A stretch of 24,345 nucleotides of DNA from Tharpella sp964457755 (lineage in GTDB: Bacteria; Desulfobacterota; Anaeroferrophillalia; Anaeroferrophillales; Tharpellaceae), in NCBI GenBank assembly GCA_964457755.1, contig CAYWGC010000044.1:1-24345 (forward strand). The letters run 5' to 3'. The notes beneath the pieces are model-generated. The model had not been told where the DNA came from and ran no database searches. It saw only the letters and a list, made by a program, of their open reading frames with translations. Position numbers and translations under genes: made by a program. This document shows, one piece after another, positions 15,270 to 23,798 of the stretch. Within the stretch, counting starts at the first letter, position 1. Each line of letters begins with the position of its first letter.

Positions 15270-15658
15270 TTTTTAACTCCTGCTCAGTAAGCTCTTTTCC
15301 TGAACCAATAATTTTGATTCTTACGGGATCGATATCATTTTCATGCGGGGACAAACCCCGCAACCCAAAAGTGGCCTCTTCGGCCCGCAAATTAGTACTC
15401 TTATCAGAACGTTTTCTTGTTTTTCAAACAATAAAACAACCTGTAAGGTACTAAAAACTCAAAAAAGCTACACGAACAATACACGGGTAACCTTTTTGAG
15501 TCAATCAGATACAACTTTTTGAATCTGTAGACCGGGATATACTCTTTGCCAATAGACCGAGGCTCTCTTTTATGTTATGCCACGTCCCGTAGCGGGAAAC
15601 CGCTCAGAATCCGGAAAACCCCAATAGCCTGCCCCTATTTTAAGGATAAACAAAATAA
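15270..15658. other. 389-base intergenic region between divergent genes
   Basis: No gene is visible. It holds repeat copy B (15342-15420), an ACTCAAAAA...TTTTTGAGT inverted pair spanning about 15450-15500, and TCCCG-TAG-CGGGA near 15586-15598. The promoters of the nitroreductase run and of the MFS gene must lie here, but I cannot define boxes. AAGGA at 15641-15645 is a plausible ribosome binding site for the MFS gene. Confidence 0.6.
15342..15420 (-). repeat. Dispersed GC-rich repeat, copy B
   Basis: The reverse complement reads ACAAGAAAACGTTCTGATAA, then TGCGGGCC-GAAGA-GGCC, CACTTTTGGGTTGCGGGG and CCCCGCAT. It contains two small hairpins: GGCC/GGCC, and GCGGGG with CCCCGC. It matches 5822-5897. 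It is probably an intergenic element present elsewhere in the genome. Confidence 0.6.
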
Positions 15659-16816
15659 ATGAAAAACATCTCCATCAACCCCATGTACCGATATCTGATT
15701 GTCTTAACGATCGCTTCCACCGTGGGGCTCCAGGCCTGGCGCACCCTGTTCAATAATTTCGCCGTGGAGATAGCTGGCTTGGATGGGGCGCAGGTGGGTA
15801 TTATTCAATCGGTCCGGGAGATCCCCGGCTTTCTCGCCCTGTTGACGGTCTACTTCATCCTCTTTATCAAGGAGCATCATCTCTCAGCCCTATCAGTCCT
15901 TTTTTTAGGCTTAGGCGTGGCGGCCACCGGCTGTTTCCCAAGCTATGGCGGACTCGTCTGCACGACCCTGATTATGAGCTCCGGTTTCCACTATTATGAG
16001 ACCACCAACCAGTCACTAACCCTACAGTATTTCGACAAACTTAAATCCCCACTGGTTTTCGGACTTCAGCGCCGCTATGCCGCCGCTTCAAATATTATGG
16101 TCGGCATCTTCATCTTTGTCGCCCAGCCCTTTCTCAGCTATAAAAACCTCTACCTGATTATTGGCGGTCTCATTGGTTTGATGGGAGTCTGGGGCTTTTT
16201 GCAGAAACCGGTGGATGAAAACTTGCCGCCCCAAAAGAAAAAAATGGTGTTCAAAAAGAGATATTGGCTTTTCTACTTTTTAACCTTTATGTCGGGTGCC
16301 AGACGCCAGATATTTATCGCTTTTGCAGTCTTTCTCCTGGTCAAAAATTTTCACTTTTCAGTGCGGGAAATCGCGGTTCTCTTTTTGCTGAATAACGCTA
16401 TAAATTTTTATCTGAGCCCCATGATCGGCAAAGCCATCGTCCGTTTTGGCGAAAGAAAAGTACTTTCACTTGAGTATACAAGTCTGATTCTGATCTTTCT
16501 CGGTTATGCCCTGATCCAGAATAAAACAGGGGTCGCCATCCTCTATATTCTCGACCACATCTTCTTTAATTTTGCGATCGCCATCCGCACCTATTTTCAA
16601 AAAATTGGGGCCCCGGAAGATGTCGCCTCAACCATGGCGGTCGGCTTTACCATCAACCATATCTCGGCCGTGGTCCTGCCCGCCATCGGCGGTCTCATCT
16701 GGATGATAGATTATCGTCTGGTCTTTCTGGCCGGTGCCGCCATGAGTCTCGTATCCCTGTTGGCCAGCCAGATGATCCGCATTGAGAACAACCCAAAAAC
16801 CTTTCCCACCGACTGA
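15659..16816 (+). CDS. MFS-type transporter
   Basis: A 385-residue integral membrane protein with about 10-12 hydrophobic segments, a central cytoplasmic loop rich in Lys (PPQKKKMVFKKRYW, about 192-205) and two similar halves, as in the major facilitator superfamily. I see no motif that names the substrate. It begins at ATG 15659 after AAGGA and is followed by a strong bidirectional terminator. It stands alone, divergent from the nitroreductase gene. Confidence 0.75.
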   Translation: MKNISINPMYRYLIVLTIASTVGLQAWRTLFNNFAVEIAGLDGAQVGIIQSVREIPGFLALLTVYFILFIKEHHLSALSVLFLGLGVAATGCFPSYGGLVCTTLIMSSGFHYYETTNQSLTLQYFDKLKSPLVFGLQRRYAAASNIMVGIFIFVAQPFLSYKNLYLIIGGLIGLMGVWGFLQKPVDENLPPQKKKMVFKKRYWLFYFLTFMSGARRQIFIAFAVFLLVKNFHFSVREIAVLFLLNNAINFYLSPMIGKAIVRFGERKVLSLEYTSLILIFLGYALIQNKTGVAILYILDHIFFNFAIAIRTYFQKIGAPEDVASTMAVGFTINHISAVVLPAIGGLIWMIDYRLVFLAGAAMSLVSLLASQMIRIENNPKTFPTD

Positions 16817-16830
16817 TGCCATGCAAAAAC

Positions 16831-16877
16831 AAAAAAGGCGCATCCATGGTTCTAAAGCCATAGATGCGCCTTTTTTT
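16831..16877. terminator. Bidirectional rho-independent terminator
   Basis: GGCGCATC-C-ATGG pairs with CCAT-A-GATGCGCC around TTCTAAAG, flanked by an A-run on the left and a T-run on the right. It lies between the convergent MFS gene (+) and the small exported protein gene (-) and can serve both. Confidence 0.88.
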
Positions 16878-16908
16878 ATCCATTCATGCACTTCAGGCAT
16901 TTACACGA

Positions 16909-17397
16909 CTAATAAAGAACTACGCCTTCCTTATGTGAAGCAAGGGTCTGATGACTGAAACCGAAATCGGTAATAAGAAACTGGGTTACCCAAAATTCCT
17001 CTTCATCGGTACCGACATATTCAGAATCAACATGAGAATAGACATAAATCAGGGTGGGTAAAAGCAAAGACTTCCCGGCCGGCAAAAGAGCACTAGCCAA
17101 GCCGGTCCACCCTTCGGGGCCAATCGTCTTGGTGTTTTCGGCATAAGCTTCCCCACCGCGAAAAAACCTGAATGTAAAATCGAGACTACCTATCCAATCG
17201 GCAACGATATGAAGACCGGTAGTATAAGAACCGGGAATCTCAATATTATAGGGCACTTCACAAAGATGACTATAATCTGTAGCTTGACGGAGATCACTAC
17301 CCCGGCTTTCGGCAAAAACCATAGTCGAAGTTACGAACAGAAAGAGAACCGTTAAGATTGCGACAAGAGATGACAATGAAGTAATTTTTTTGAACAT
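16909..17397 (-). CDS. Exported protein of unknown function
   Basis: A 162-residue protein that I do not recognise. Residues 1-29 form a signal peptide (MFKKITSL, hydrophobic core, ending MVFA). The mature part has beta-strand-like, aromatic-rich sequence (GSLDFTFRFFRGGEAYAEN, EEFWVTQFLITDFGF) with no cysteines apart from one near residue 47. It may be a small periplasmic or surface beta protein. GGGG before ATG 17397 is a plausible ribosome binding site. Confidence 0.65.
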   Translation of the reverse strand: MFKKITSLSSLVAILTVLFLFVTSTMVFAESRGSDLRQATDYSHLCEVPYNIEIPGSYTTGLHIVADWIGSLDFTFRFFRGGEAYAENTKTIGPEGWTGLASALLPAGKSLLLPTLIYVYSHVDSEYVGTDEEEFWVTQFLITDFGFSHQTLASHKEGVVLY

Positions 17398-17577
17398 ATT
17401 AAACCCCTTTTTGTTAAATTAATAAATGACTCTACGTTCCATGAATATATTTCCAGACTTTATTTGTCAAGTACAGAATCGCCATAAAAAAACCCAAAAG
17501 CATACTATTTTAATACTTTTGTCTTATTGCTTTTTCTAAAATATTGATTAAACTCTATCAATAAAAAGGAGTAAATC

Positions 17578-18078
17578 ATGCCGACAATCAGCACTTTAAC
17601 TGAAGAACAATTTAAAAATTTGCTGGACGACTATTTTGCCAAACCTGAAAAACGTACAATGCTGACCCAGTCTGAAATTAAGGATCTGGCTGAAAGATTA
17701 AACAGAAAAATTAACGTTCCGATCATTAACGAAACCGGGGAGCAGAAAATATTTGTCAAAATTGTCATAAAAATCGACACTTTTCTTTACGACAATCTGC
17801 CCAATGAGTTTTATGATCTAACCAGAAGCCTCGATAATGGTATTGATGATGATGAGGCTAAACGTCTCATCAAAAGACTGGCAAAACTCGCAAATAAAAA
17901 TGTAGATATCCCATATATCCCTGAATCACTGGAGTATGTTGCAATCCGGTTTATTTTAGGAATAATAATAAATGCCGCCAGAAAAGCGTGGAATTTCGAT
18001 AGCGCAATAGAGCACGAAATGTCGATACCGGCAACCGCCAAAGCTACAGATCATGAACTTGAACGCATAATCAATTAA
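17578..18078 (+). CDS. Hypothetical protein with internal duplication
   Basis: A 166-residue cytosolic, mostly helical protein that I do not recognise. Two segments are similar: SEIKDLAERLNRKINVPII onward (32-66) and DEAKRLIKRLAKLANKNVDI onward (92-129). Both run helix, Asn/Lys turn, VPI or IPYIP, acidic residues, then a hydrophobic helix. This suggests a tandem two-repeat fold. An AAGGAG site precedes ATG 17578. It lies divergent from the exported protein gene with a 180-base A/T-rich gap that must hold both promoters. Confidence 0.7.
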   Translation: MPTISTLTEEQFKNLLDDYFAKPEKRTMLTQSEIKDLAERLNRKINVPIINETGEQKIFVKIVIKIDTFLYDNLPNEFYDLTRSLDNGIDDDEAKRLIKRLAKLANKNVDIPYIPESLEYVAIRFILGIIINAARKAWNFDSAIEHEMSIPATAKATDHELERIIN

Positions 18079-18114
18079 GCAGATTATCTTCGGGTTCAGG
18101 CTCTCTATTTACAG

Positions 18115-19947
18115 CTATAAATCTTTAGCTATTTTAAAATAGAAAGTTATCCCTTTTTCTTCAGCGGGCACCCCCCAGACTGCGCCTCGATGGAGCTCGG
18201 CAATCTCTTTGACAATCGCCAGACCCAAACCACTTCCCTTACTTCCGGAAGCCGTCCCACTTCTCTGAAAAGGGTCGAAAACCTTTTCACAATCAGCCGA
18301 ATCCAAACCAACCCCATCGTCCTTTACCGAAAAGATATGCGCTTTTTCCGAGGCTTCATAACTGATCTCAATTGTACTTAAAAAATCACCCCCATATTTA
18401 AGAGAGTTATCGATAAAATTCCTGAAAACTCTAAACATCGCCAACCGGTCAGCCCGAATATTTACATCCAGTCCCGATTCATGCCATTTTATCCCCCGGT
18501 CACCTAATTGGCCGGCATACTCTTGTCTAATGGCTTGAAATATTTTTTTTGCATTAATCAACTCAGGAACAATAGGCTGCTCCCTGGTTGACATATAGAG
18601 ATTTATCTGCTCCGTCAGTGAATTTATCTGCTCAGATATTGAGACTATCCGATCACAATATTGCACTCCCTTATCATCAAGCCTGTCCTGATATTTTTTG
18701 GCCAGCAACTTTGTGGCACCGTGCAGAGCCATAGCCGGGCTTTTTAAATCATGCGAGACAGAGTAAGCGAAAAGCTTGATTTTCTCAGAACTTTCTTGCA
18801 ACTTTTTTTCAGCTTTTTGGCGTAAATCAAGTTCAACATCGAGTTTTTCAACGGTTTCTTGAAGACTTACATTGAGTCTTTTCAGACGAATAAAGAGGCT
18901 GAAAAACAAGAGCATGACTATAGCGAAAGCCAAAATATAGAGCCAATATTGCCTGTAAACGTCGGCCAGCGAAAATTCCCCATAATCACGATAGGGCCCC
19001 ACCTTAAGTTCCCGTAAACCTTCATGCACAGATTGATAATTTAAAGGAACACTCCAACCGAAACTATATGAGCTCCGGGCCGCATGACTGTCTGACGGCA
19101 TATTGATCAAAGCGTTAGCAACCTTTAAAGCTAAAGCCTCATCAATATGCTTGAGCTTGGCCAGGGGCCATTCAGGATACGAGACGGTTGAATGAAGGAG
19201 GTGATGATCATGCAACAGGTTATTGCCAGTCTGATGGGCATAAATGACTTTGAACTCTGCCAAGTCGATTTTACCCTCGCGAGCCATCCTTTCCAAGGTG
19301 CTGGTCCGGACACAACCGGCATCAGCCTGGCCGTCGCGCACGGCGTAGACCGTGGCATCATGCGTTCCCGTAAATGAGAGTCGCTTAAACTCTTTACGGG
19401 GCTCGATACCCGCCTGTTTAAACTCACGCAGGACAGCAAGCCAGCCCCCCAATGATTGCGGGTCTACGGCAACAAAACTTTTGCCGACAAAATCCTGCAT
19501 AGAGTTAATATCCTGACGGTTGGCCCGAGTAAAAATCACTCCGGCAAAGGTGGTCATGGGCTTATCGTGAATATCTCTATTGATCAAGGTGGCAAGGCGG
19601 TTGGCCTGGTGATTAATCTCCAGAGAAACATAATAGCTGGAATTGGTCAGCACAAAATCAATCTCACTATTTACGGTGGCCGTCAGAACCTGATCGAAAC
19701 TGAGAGGGATAATCGAAAATGAATAACCGGGGATATTTTGCGAGAGATAGTCTGCCGTAGCCGACCACTTTTGCAGGCAGTGCTCAGGCCCACGTTTGGC
19801 TAAGACACCGATTTTTAACTGTTTGTCCTCAGCCTGAACAGCTGCGACATTAATTAAAGATAAGAAAAACAGAAATGCCAGCAACAGTGATAATCGGCAA
19901 TCCGACTCACCTCTATCGCCAGGAGATTTTAAGAATATCTGGCTCAT
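18115..19947 (-). CDS. Sensor histidine kinase with PhnD-like periplasmic sensor
   Basis: A 610-residue kinase. Residues about 19-39 are a signal segment. Residues 43-310 are a PhnD-like substrate-binding domain (KIGVLAKRGPEHCLQKWSA, GVIFTRANR, LRELKVGPYRDYGEF), as in TtrS-type sensors. A membrane helix follows (about 334-353), then a coiled coil and the kinase: H-box SVSHDLKSPAMAL (H399), N-box FRNFIDNSLKYGG, G1 DDGVGLD, F-box VFDPFQRSG and G2 GSGLGLAIVKE. It probably senses a small oxyanion or other ligand in the periplasm. No response regulator is adjacent, so it is an orphan here. Its start overlaps the end of the MgtC-family gene by 35 bases. Confidence 0.85.
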   Translation of the reverse strand: MSQIFLKSPGDRGESDCRLSLLLAFLFFLSLINVAAVQAEDKQLKIGVLAKRGPEHCLQKWSATADYLSQNIPGYSFSIIPLSFDQVLTATVNSEIDFVLTNSSYYVSLEINHQANRLATLINRDIHDKPMTTFAGVIFTRANRQDINSMQDFVGKSFVAVDPQSLGGWLAVLREFKQAGIEPRKEFKRLSFTGTHDATVYAVRDGQADAGCVRTSTLERMAREGKIDLAEFKVIYAHQTGNNLLHDHHLLHSTVSYPEWPLAKLKHIDEALALKVANALINMPSDSHAARSSYSFGWSVPLNYQSVHEGLRELKVGPYRDYGEFSLADVYRQYWLYILAFAIVMLLFFSLFIRLKRLNVSLQETVEKLDVELDLRQKAEKKLQESSEKIKLFAYSVSHDLKSPAMALHGATKLLAKKYQDRLDDKGVQYCDRIVSISEQINSLTEQINLYMSTREQPIVPELINAKKIFQAIRQEYAGQLGDRGIKWHESGLDVNIRADRLAMFRVFRNFIDNSLKYGGDFLSTIEISYEASEKAHIFSVKDDGVGLDSADCEKVFDPFQRSGTASGSKGSGLGLAIVKEIAELHRGAVWGVPAEEKGITFYFKIAKDL

Positions 19948-20587
19948 CAGTCAAGCTCTCCAACAGCTCCTGCGGTAAACGTGAACCTCTGATCCGAACT
20001 TCAACATTAATTACCAAAAGCGCGCTCTCCTTGTCATGGGTAAAACCAAAGGAGATGATTTTGACTTTATTTTCAGTCAAGAGATGCTCCACCTTAGCTA
20101 ACATCTCCGTCTGAAAATTACATTTAACCATAATTTTATGATAACGATCTTTGCGTAAAAAATGCTCAACTCTTTTCAACAGGTAGAGACTGGCGAGACT
20201 TAATCCGGTCACCGTACCAGCGAGCATGAAAAAACCCATACCAGCGGCCAATCCGATACTGGCAGCGACCCAAAGACAGGCCGCCGTCGTCAACCCGCTA
20301 ATCAGGCGAGGAGCCTGAATTATCGCGCCAGCCCCGATAAAACCGATCCCGCTAACCACTTGGGCGGCAATACGTCCAGGGTCAATCCGAACTGTCTCCC
20401 GAGCCGCCTCTTCAATATGCAGATCAAGGATCATCAACGACATAACCATAACTGAAGCCGCCCCCAAAGCAACCAACATATGAGTCCGCAACCCGGCCGC
20501 CCGGCCGTGTTTTTCGCGTTCTACACCAATCAGCGCCCCACAGACACAGGCGACCAGCAAACGTATAATAATTATCTCTTTAGTCAA
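19913..20587 (-). CDS. MgtC/SapB-family membrane protein
   Basis: A 224-residue protein. The N-terminal half has four or five membrane helices with the family motifs GALIGVEREKHGRAAGLRTH, GIGFIGAGAI and GLTTAACLWV. The C-terminal part (about 150-224) is a soluble ACT-like domain. MgtC proteins affect magnesium homeostasis and membrane potential in several bacteria; the exact role in this genome is unknown. The start is TTG at 20587 with GAGG upstream. The gene runs into the histidine kinase gene, so the two are likely co-transcribed. Confidence 0.87.
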   Translation of the reverse strand: MTKEIIIIRLLVACVCGALIGVEREKHGRAAGLRTHMLVALGAASVMVMSLMILDLHIEEAARETVRIDPGRIAAQVVSGIGFIGAGAIIQAPRLISGLTTAACLWVAASIGLAAGMGFFMLAGTVTGLSLASLYLLKRVEHFLRKDRYHKIMVKCNFQTEMLAKVEHLLTENKVKIISFGFTHDKESALLVINVEVRIRGSRLPQELLESLTDEPDILKISWR

Positions 20588-20672
20588 TATAGATTTTCCT
20601 CAGTCTTGATCGCCTCCAACATCCCCTCAATATACACCTATTAAAAAATAAGTCCACATTTTCCGATCACTC

Positions 20673-21290
20673 TCACAATATTTGCACTAATTTAAGCCCA
20701 TCGTAAAAAAGTGCAATCGCTAAAACACAAAGTATCAGGCCAAGAAAGCGCATAATATAAATATACAGATTGCCACTCAAAAAAGATTTTGATTTGCCAA
20801 TCATTATTGCCAAGACGATCTTTGCACCTATCAGAGACGTATAAAATCCAATGATAAAAGCGAAAGGAGCGCCAACATTCAGAGTCATTGCTCTGGTCAT
20901 GAGTGGAGCTCCGACACTACACCAGAAAAGATAGGGATGCGGACTCAGAGCATTTGCCAAAATCCCTTTTGTCAACGATTTAGTCTCTCCTTCTCTAAAT
21001 TCAAACACAACTCCTTTTGCCCGTATACCTTGCCAGCCCATGCATAAAATAAAAAAACCTCCGGCAATCGAGATCACCCCTAAAACATTATGGAATTGAG
21101 ATAATTTTGCCAACCCAAACAAAGTTAATAGAATTATTGGCAGATCTGTGATAATGGGAGCGACCGCAACCCTAACTCCGGCTTTAATATCATGTTGCAG
21201 GGTCTCTGAGATGACAAGCGTCAGAAGTGGCCCCGGAGCAATCCCGGCGGAGAGTCCCAAAATAATCCCAATTGTCAAATAATGTATCAC
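20673..21290 (-). CDS. LysE-family translocator
   Basis: A 205-residue membrane protein with about six helices. The N-terminal GLSAGIAPGPLLTLVISETL motif is the LysE/RhtB family signature for amino-acid or metabolite export. The start is GTG at 21290 with AGGG 8 bases upstream. The start is only one base from the ATG of the divergent hydrolase gene. Confidence 0.85.
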   Translation of the reverse strand: MIHYLTIGIILGLSAGIAPGPLLTLVISETLQHDIKAGVRVAVAPIITDLPIILLTLFGLAKLSQFHNVLGVISIAGGFFILCMGWQGIRAKGVVFEFREGETKSLTKGILANALSPHPYLFWCSVGAPLMTRAMTLNVGAPFAFIIGFYTSLIGAKIVLAIMIGKSKSFLSGNLYIYIMRFLGLILCVLAIALFYDGLKLVQIL

Positions 21291-21291
21291 T

Positions 21292-22242
21292 ATGCTTACC
21301 CTGACTCAGCTAAACCGACATTGCACCCTGGCCAGCCCCAGTCGACCTGAAATCTGGAAATGTAACACTCTGGTCATCGATCATGGAGCTTCTCTGACCC
21401 TTATTGACGGTAATTTAAACACGCCTGAAATTGACAATCTCGAAAAACTCTTCGGCAAACCGATAAAAGCCTGCCTCAGCACCCATAGCCATATTGATCA
21501 TATCAATCATCTCCATTGTCTGGAGAAGCGAAAAATCCCGATACTCTCTCCGGAAGCAGAACATAAATATCTGCTAAACATCGATCTCCTGCTGCAGGCC
21601 GGCGGAGCTGACAATCAATCTGCGAGAGCCGAGATGGGCGAGTTCATCATTGATGAACTGGGCTTCAAAGCTCTGACTAAGGTCACAGCTTTTGCTCCCG
21701 ATACCGTTTTCACGGAGGATGAAATCCGCCTGCAATCGATACCACTGCCCGGCCACTCCCCGGGACATACCGGCTACCTGATCACCAGTCCGACCGAACC
21801 CGACATCCTCTTCGTTGCCGACATCGGCCTTGATAATTTTGGGGCCTGGTACGGTTTTGCCTACTGCGATCTGGCGGACTATCGAACTTCAATTAGAAAA
21901 CTGCAAAAGCTATATGATCCCCAAAAACAGATCCTGGTAAGCAGTCACAACCTGCCGCACTTCCCCGACCACCCAGGAAATTTCGACCCTATTCTGACCG
22001 GCATGATAGCAACCGAAGAGAAGATTCTGCAAGCTCTAAATAAAACCGGCGGGCAAACCGTTACCGATTTGACCTTTACCGGACTCTATTATCCTTTACA
22101 AGCCCTGAAAAGAATGCGGGGAGGTTTAAGAAAACTATACTCTTTCTGGGAATTCTACTGCATTCAAAACCATCTTAAAGATCTGCAGAAAAGTCGGCGG
22201 GTTTATCTCGACAATGATGATCGCTGGTATTTACAAACCTGA
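21292..22242 (+). CDS. Metallo-beta-lactamase-fold hydrolase
   Basis: A 316-residue MBL-fold protein. Metal-binding motif STHSHIDHIN (HxHxDH, near 65-70), then LPGHSPGHTGYL with the third His (about 159-164), FVADIGLD with the bridging Asp, and VSSHNLPH with the last His. The C-terminal 70 residues are helical (a winged-helix-like LACTB2-type tail). Substrate is unknown: glyoxalase II-like thioester hydrolysis is one option. No strong ribosome binding site precedes ATG 21292. Confidence 0.8.
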   Translation: MLTLTQLNRHCTLASPSRPEIWKCNTLVIDHGASLTLIDGNLNTPEIDNLEKLFGKPIKACLSTHSHIDHINHLHCLEKRKIPILSPEAEHKYLLNIDLLLQAGGADNQSARAEMGEFIIDELGFKALTKVTAFAPDTVFTEDEIRLQSIPLPGHSPGHTGYLITSPTEPDILFVADIGLDNFGAWYGFAYCDLADYRTSIRKLQKLYDPQKQILVSSHNLPHFPDHPGNFDPILTGMIATEEKILQALNKTGGQTVTDLTFTGLYYPLQALKRMRGGLRKLYSFWEFYCIQNHLKDLQKSRRVYLDNDDRWYLQT

Positions 22243-22266
22243 TTTAAAACACGCAGCGAAAAATAA

Positions 22267-22297
22267 AAAAGGCCACCCCCGAAAGAGATGGCCTTTT
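22267..22297. terminator. Rho-independent terminator between convergent genes
   Basis: AAAAGGCCA (22267-22275) pairs with TGGCCTTTT (22289-22297) around a 13-base loop. On the minus strand a run of TTTTTTATTT follows, so it best serves the small His/Asn-rich protein gene. On the plus strand the U-run is only four bases. Confidence 0.75.
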
Positions 22298-22350
22298 GCA
22301 ACAGATAAGTTAAGCCCGCAATAAATCATTCAAGCCTCAAAAACCTTACC

Positions 22351-22695
22351 TTACCGAGTCAAACCCAACACCAACAAACCGACCCCGGCACCAAGCAATG
22401 CCGGATAAAGGTATCTATTGTGATGACGCCGGTGATGACGTTTAACCACAACCGCCGGGCGCGCCGGCGAATGACGTCGAACCCGATGATTCTTTACATA
22501 CTGAACCCTATGATGTCTATTTGACCGGTAGTAATTGTTGTGTTGCTTGTAATTTTGATGATTGTTATTGTAGTTCTGGCTGTATTGACTTTTATTATTA
22601 TATTTATGATTTCTCGCCTCAGCCATACCCATCGTGCTCACCAACAAAGATGCGACGACAGTTAATACGATTAAAGACTTTCTCAGCTTTCTCAT
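22351..22695 (-). CDS. Small exported His/Asn/Tyr-rich protein
   Basis: A 114-residue protein with a signal peptide (1-27, ending AEA). The mature part is rich in Asn, Tyr, His, Lys and Arg (NYNNNHQNYKQHNNYY and several HH or RHH runs) and it ends in a hydrophobic segment PALLGAGVGLLVLGLTR. The composition suggests a surface or periplasmic polycation or metal-binding protein. I know no named family. GGAGG precedes ATG 22695. Confidence 0.65.
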   Translation of the reverse strand: MRKLRKSLIVLTVVASLLVSTMGMAEARNHKYNNKSQYSQNYNNNHQNYKQHNNYYRSNRHHRVQYVKNHRVRRHSPARPAVVVKRHHRRHHNRYLYPALLGAGVGLLVLGLTR

Positions 22696-22795
22696 GATAA
22701 TCCTCCAATTGCAGTTTACGTTGCTGTCATACTAAGGATTATCGAAGGAGATTTCCGATTTTCAATAAAAAGTTATAAGATCAGCCCAAATAAGA

Positions 22796-22873
22796 TTAAT
22801 AAAGTACTGCACCTTCAATAGGAGCGTTATCTACCTCTACTTGAGTAGATGTGTCTGTCCGGTTCGGATTGCA
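22796..22873 (-). other. Possible readthrough extension of the 4Fe-4S type gene
   Basis: Beyond the TGA at 22874-22876 the same frame is open for 25 more codons (C-N-P-N-R-T-D onward, ending GAVLY) to TAA. A hairpin ATCTAC-TCAAGTAGAG-GTAGAT begins 23 bases after the TGA, so the loop lies 29 bases away, within the SECIS distance range. The loop lacks the early G usually seen, so support is weak. If not translated, this is simply the 3' untranslated region. Confidence 0.3.
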
Positions 22874-23647
22874 TCAACAACCACAACATGAACAGATAAA
22901 GTCGGCCTTTTCCGTATTCGACGGTTGCAGAACCAACCCTTGTTTTTGATTTTGTTCAAGGATCGAGATAGCCTCATCCCGCGTAATTTCTCTACCGATG
23001 CTTTGTCGCAGAACTGCCTGGGCCATATCTCCGGCAGCAAAGCAGGTCTCCTCCCGGTCAGTGACGAGGCAGGGCTCTCCCGCTAAGCTCTTTTTTTGAC
23101 GGCAGATACATGCAAAGATAGCAAAAGGGGCTTCGGCTTTTTGCAACAGCTCCGCCACCTCATCAAAGGTACTCACATTATGTTGCGATTGGATACTTTC
23201 AGCAATGGGAATGGTTCGCATCTGCGGGAGTTCTGTGCTTAAAAATTCTATCCCAAATTTTCTATTCGAGGTGTATGAGTTAAAATCTTTTATAAACTCC
23301 GGGGTAAGCTTTCCAATTTGATATTCAAACATCCCGACAACCAAAGGAGCGTTACAATAAAGCTTTTTACCCTCTTTAAAATGCAATTCAACCCCACCTT
23401 TTTTTTCGATACAGTCAAATTGCCCCTCCAGCTTTTCCAGTGATTCAACTAGGTGTCCGGCTCTTTTGAATACGGTTTCAAGCGATTCTAACTTGAAGGT
23501 CAAACAGGTGGCGATCTCAGCCTCTGTTGCGGTAAAGATATGTTTTAAAATTTTTATTTCAGAACCCGACTTGGTTGCCGGAAAACCAACAGCTTGGCTG
23601 TCTAAGTGACGTTGTAATTTGATATAAACAGCTTCACTCTTTGTCAT
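22874..23647 (-). CDS. 4Fe-4S type protein with N-terminal helical domain, interrupted by TGA in the Cys cluster
   Basis: A 257-residue product if read from ATG 23647 (AGAGG 10 bases upstream); GTG 23650 is less likely. An N-terminal winged-helix-like part (LKHIFTATEAEIATCL) leads to FACICRQKKSLAG, then EETCFAAGD, GREITRDEA, GLVLQPSN and FICSCCGC just before TGA. I recall relatives from sulfate reducers and related anaerobes that read CCGCCC there and go on to a 2[4Fe-4S] ferredoxin domain. Here the frame beyond TGA continues with Cys-Asn-Pro-Asn for 25 codons to TAA at 22796-22798. So the TGA falls where a Cys is expected. Either it encodes Sec, with an extended product, or the gene is truncated. 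Confidence 0.65.
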   Translation of the reverse strand: MTKSEAVYIKLQRHLDSQAVGFPATKSGSEIKILKHIFTATEAEIATCLTFKLESLETVFKRAGHLVESLEKLEGQFDCIEKKGGVELHFKEGKKLYCNAPLVVGMFEYQIGKLTPEFIKDFNSYTSNRKFGIEFLSTELPQMRTIPIAESIQSQHNVSTFDEVAELLQKAEAPFAIFACICRQKKSLAGEPCLVTDREETCFAAGDMAQAVLRQSIGREITRDEAISILEQNQKQGLVLQPSNTEKADFICSCCGC

Positions 23648-23733
23648 CACACACCTCTTGGATTAACTTCTACATCAGACAACGCTTATCATCACACCAC
23701 CCCCTGTTAATATTTTAACTGAGGTTATAAGAT

Positions 23734-23764
23734 GTTTCAATCCACGCCCCCATGAAGGGGCGAC
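23734..23764 (-). CRISPR. Solitary type I-C-like CRISPR repeat
   Basis: On the plus strand this begins GTTTCAATCCACGCCCCC and ends AAGGGGCGAC, the reverse complement of the type I-C repeat form with 3' end GTGGATTGAAAC and a CGCCCC/GGGGCG stem. Only one copy is present. It is separated by 34 bases (23765-23798), a type I-C spacer length, from the first type I-E-like repeat, and both have the same transcript orientation. Confidence 0.75.
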
Positions 23765-23798
23765 GTAGTCCATTGATTTTCTCCAATTACGCTTCCGG

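Noticed and set aside
22796..22873. Firm call of a selenocysteine readthrough in the 4Fe-4S type gene
   Set aside because: Kept only as a hypothesis: no good SECIS loop is visible and the expected C-terminal domain is missing.
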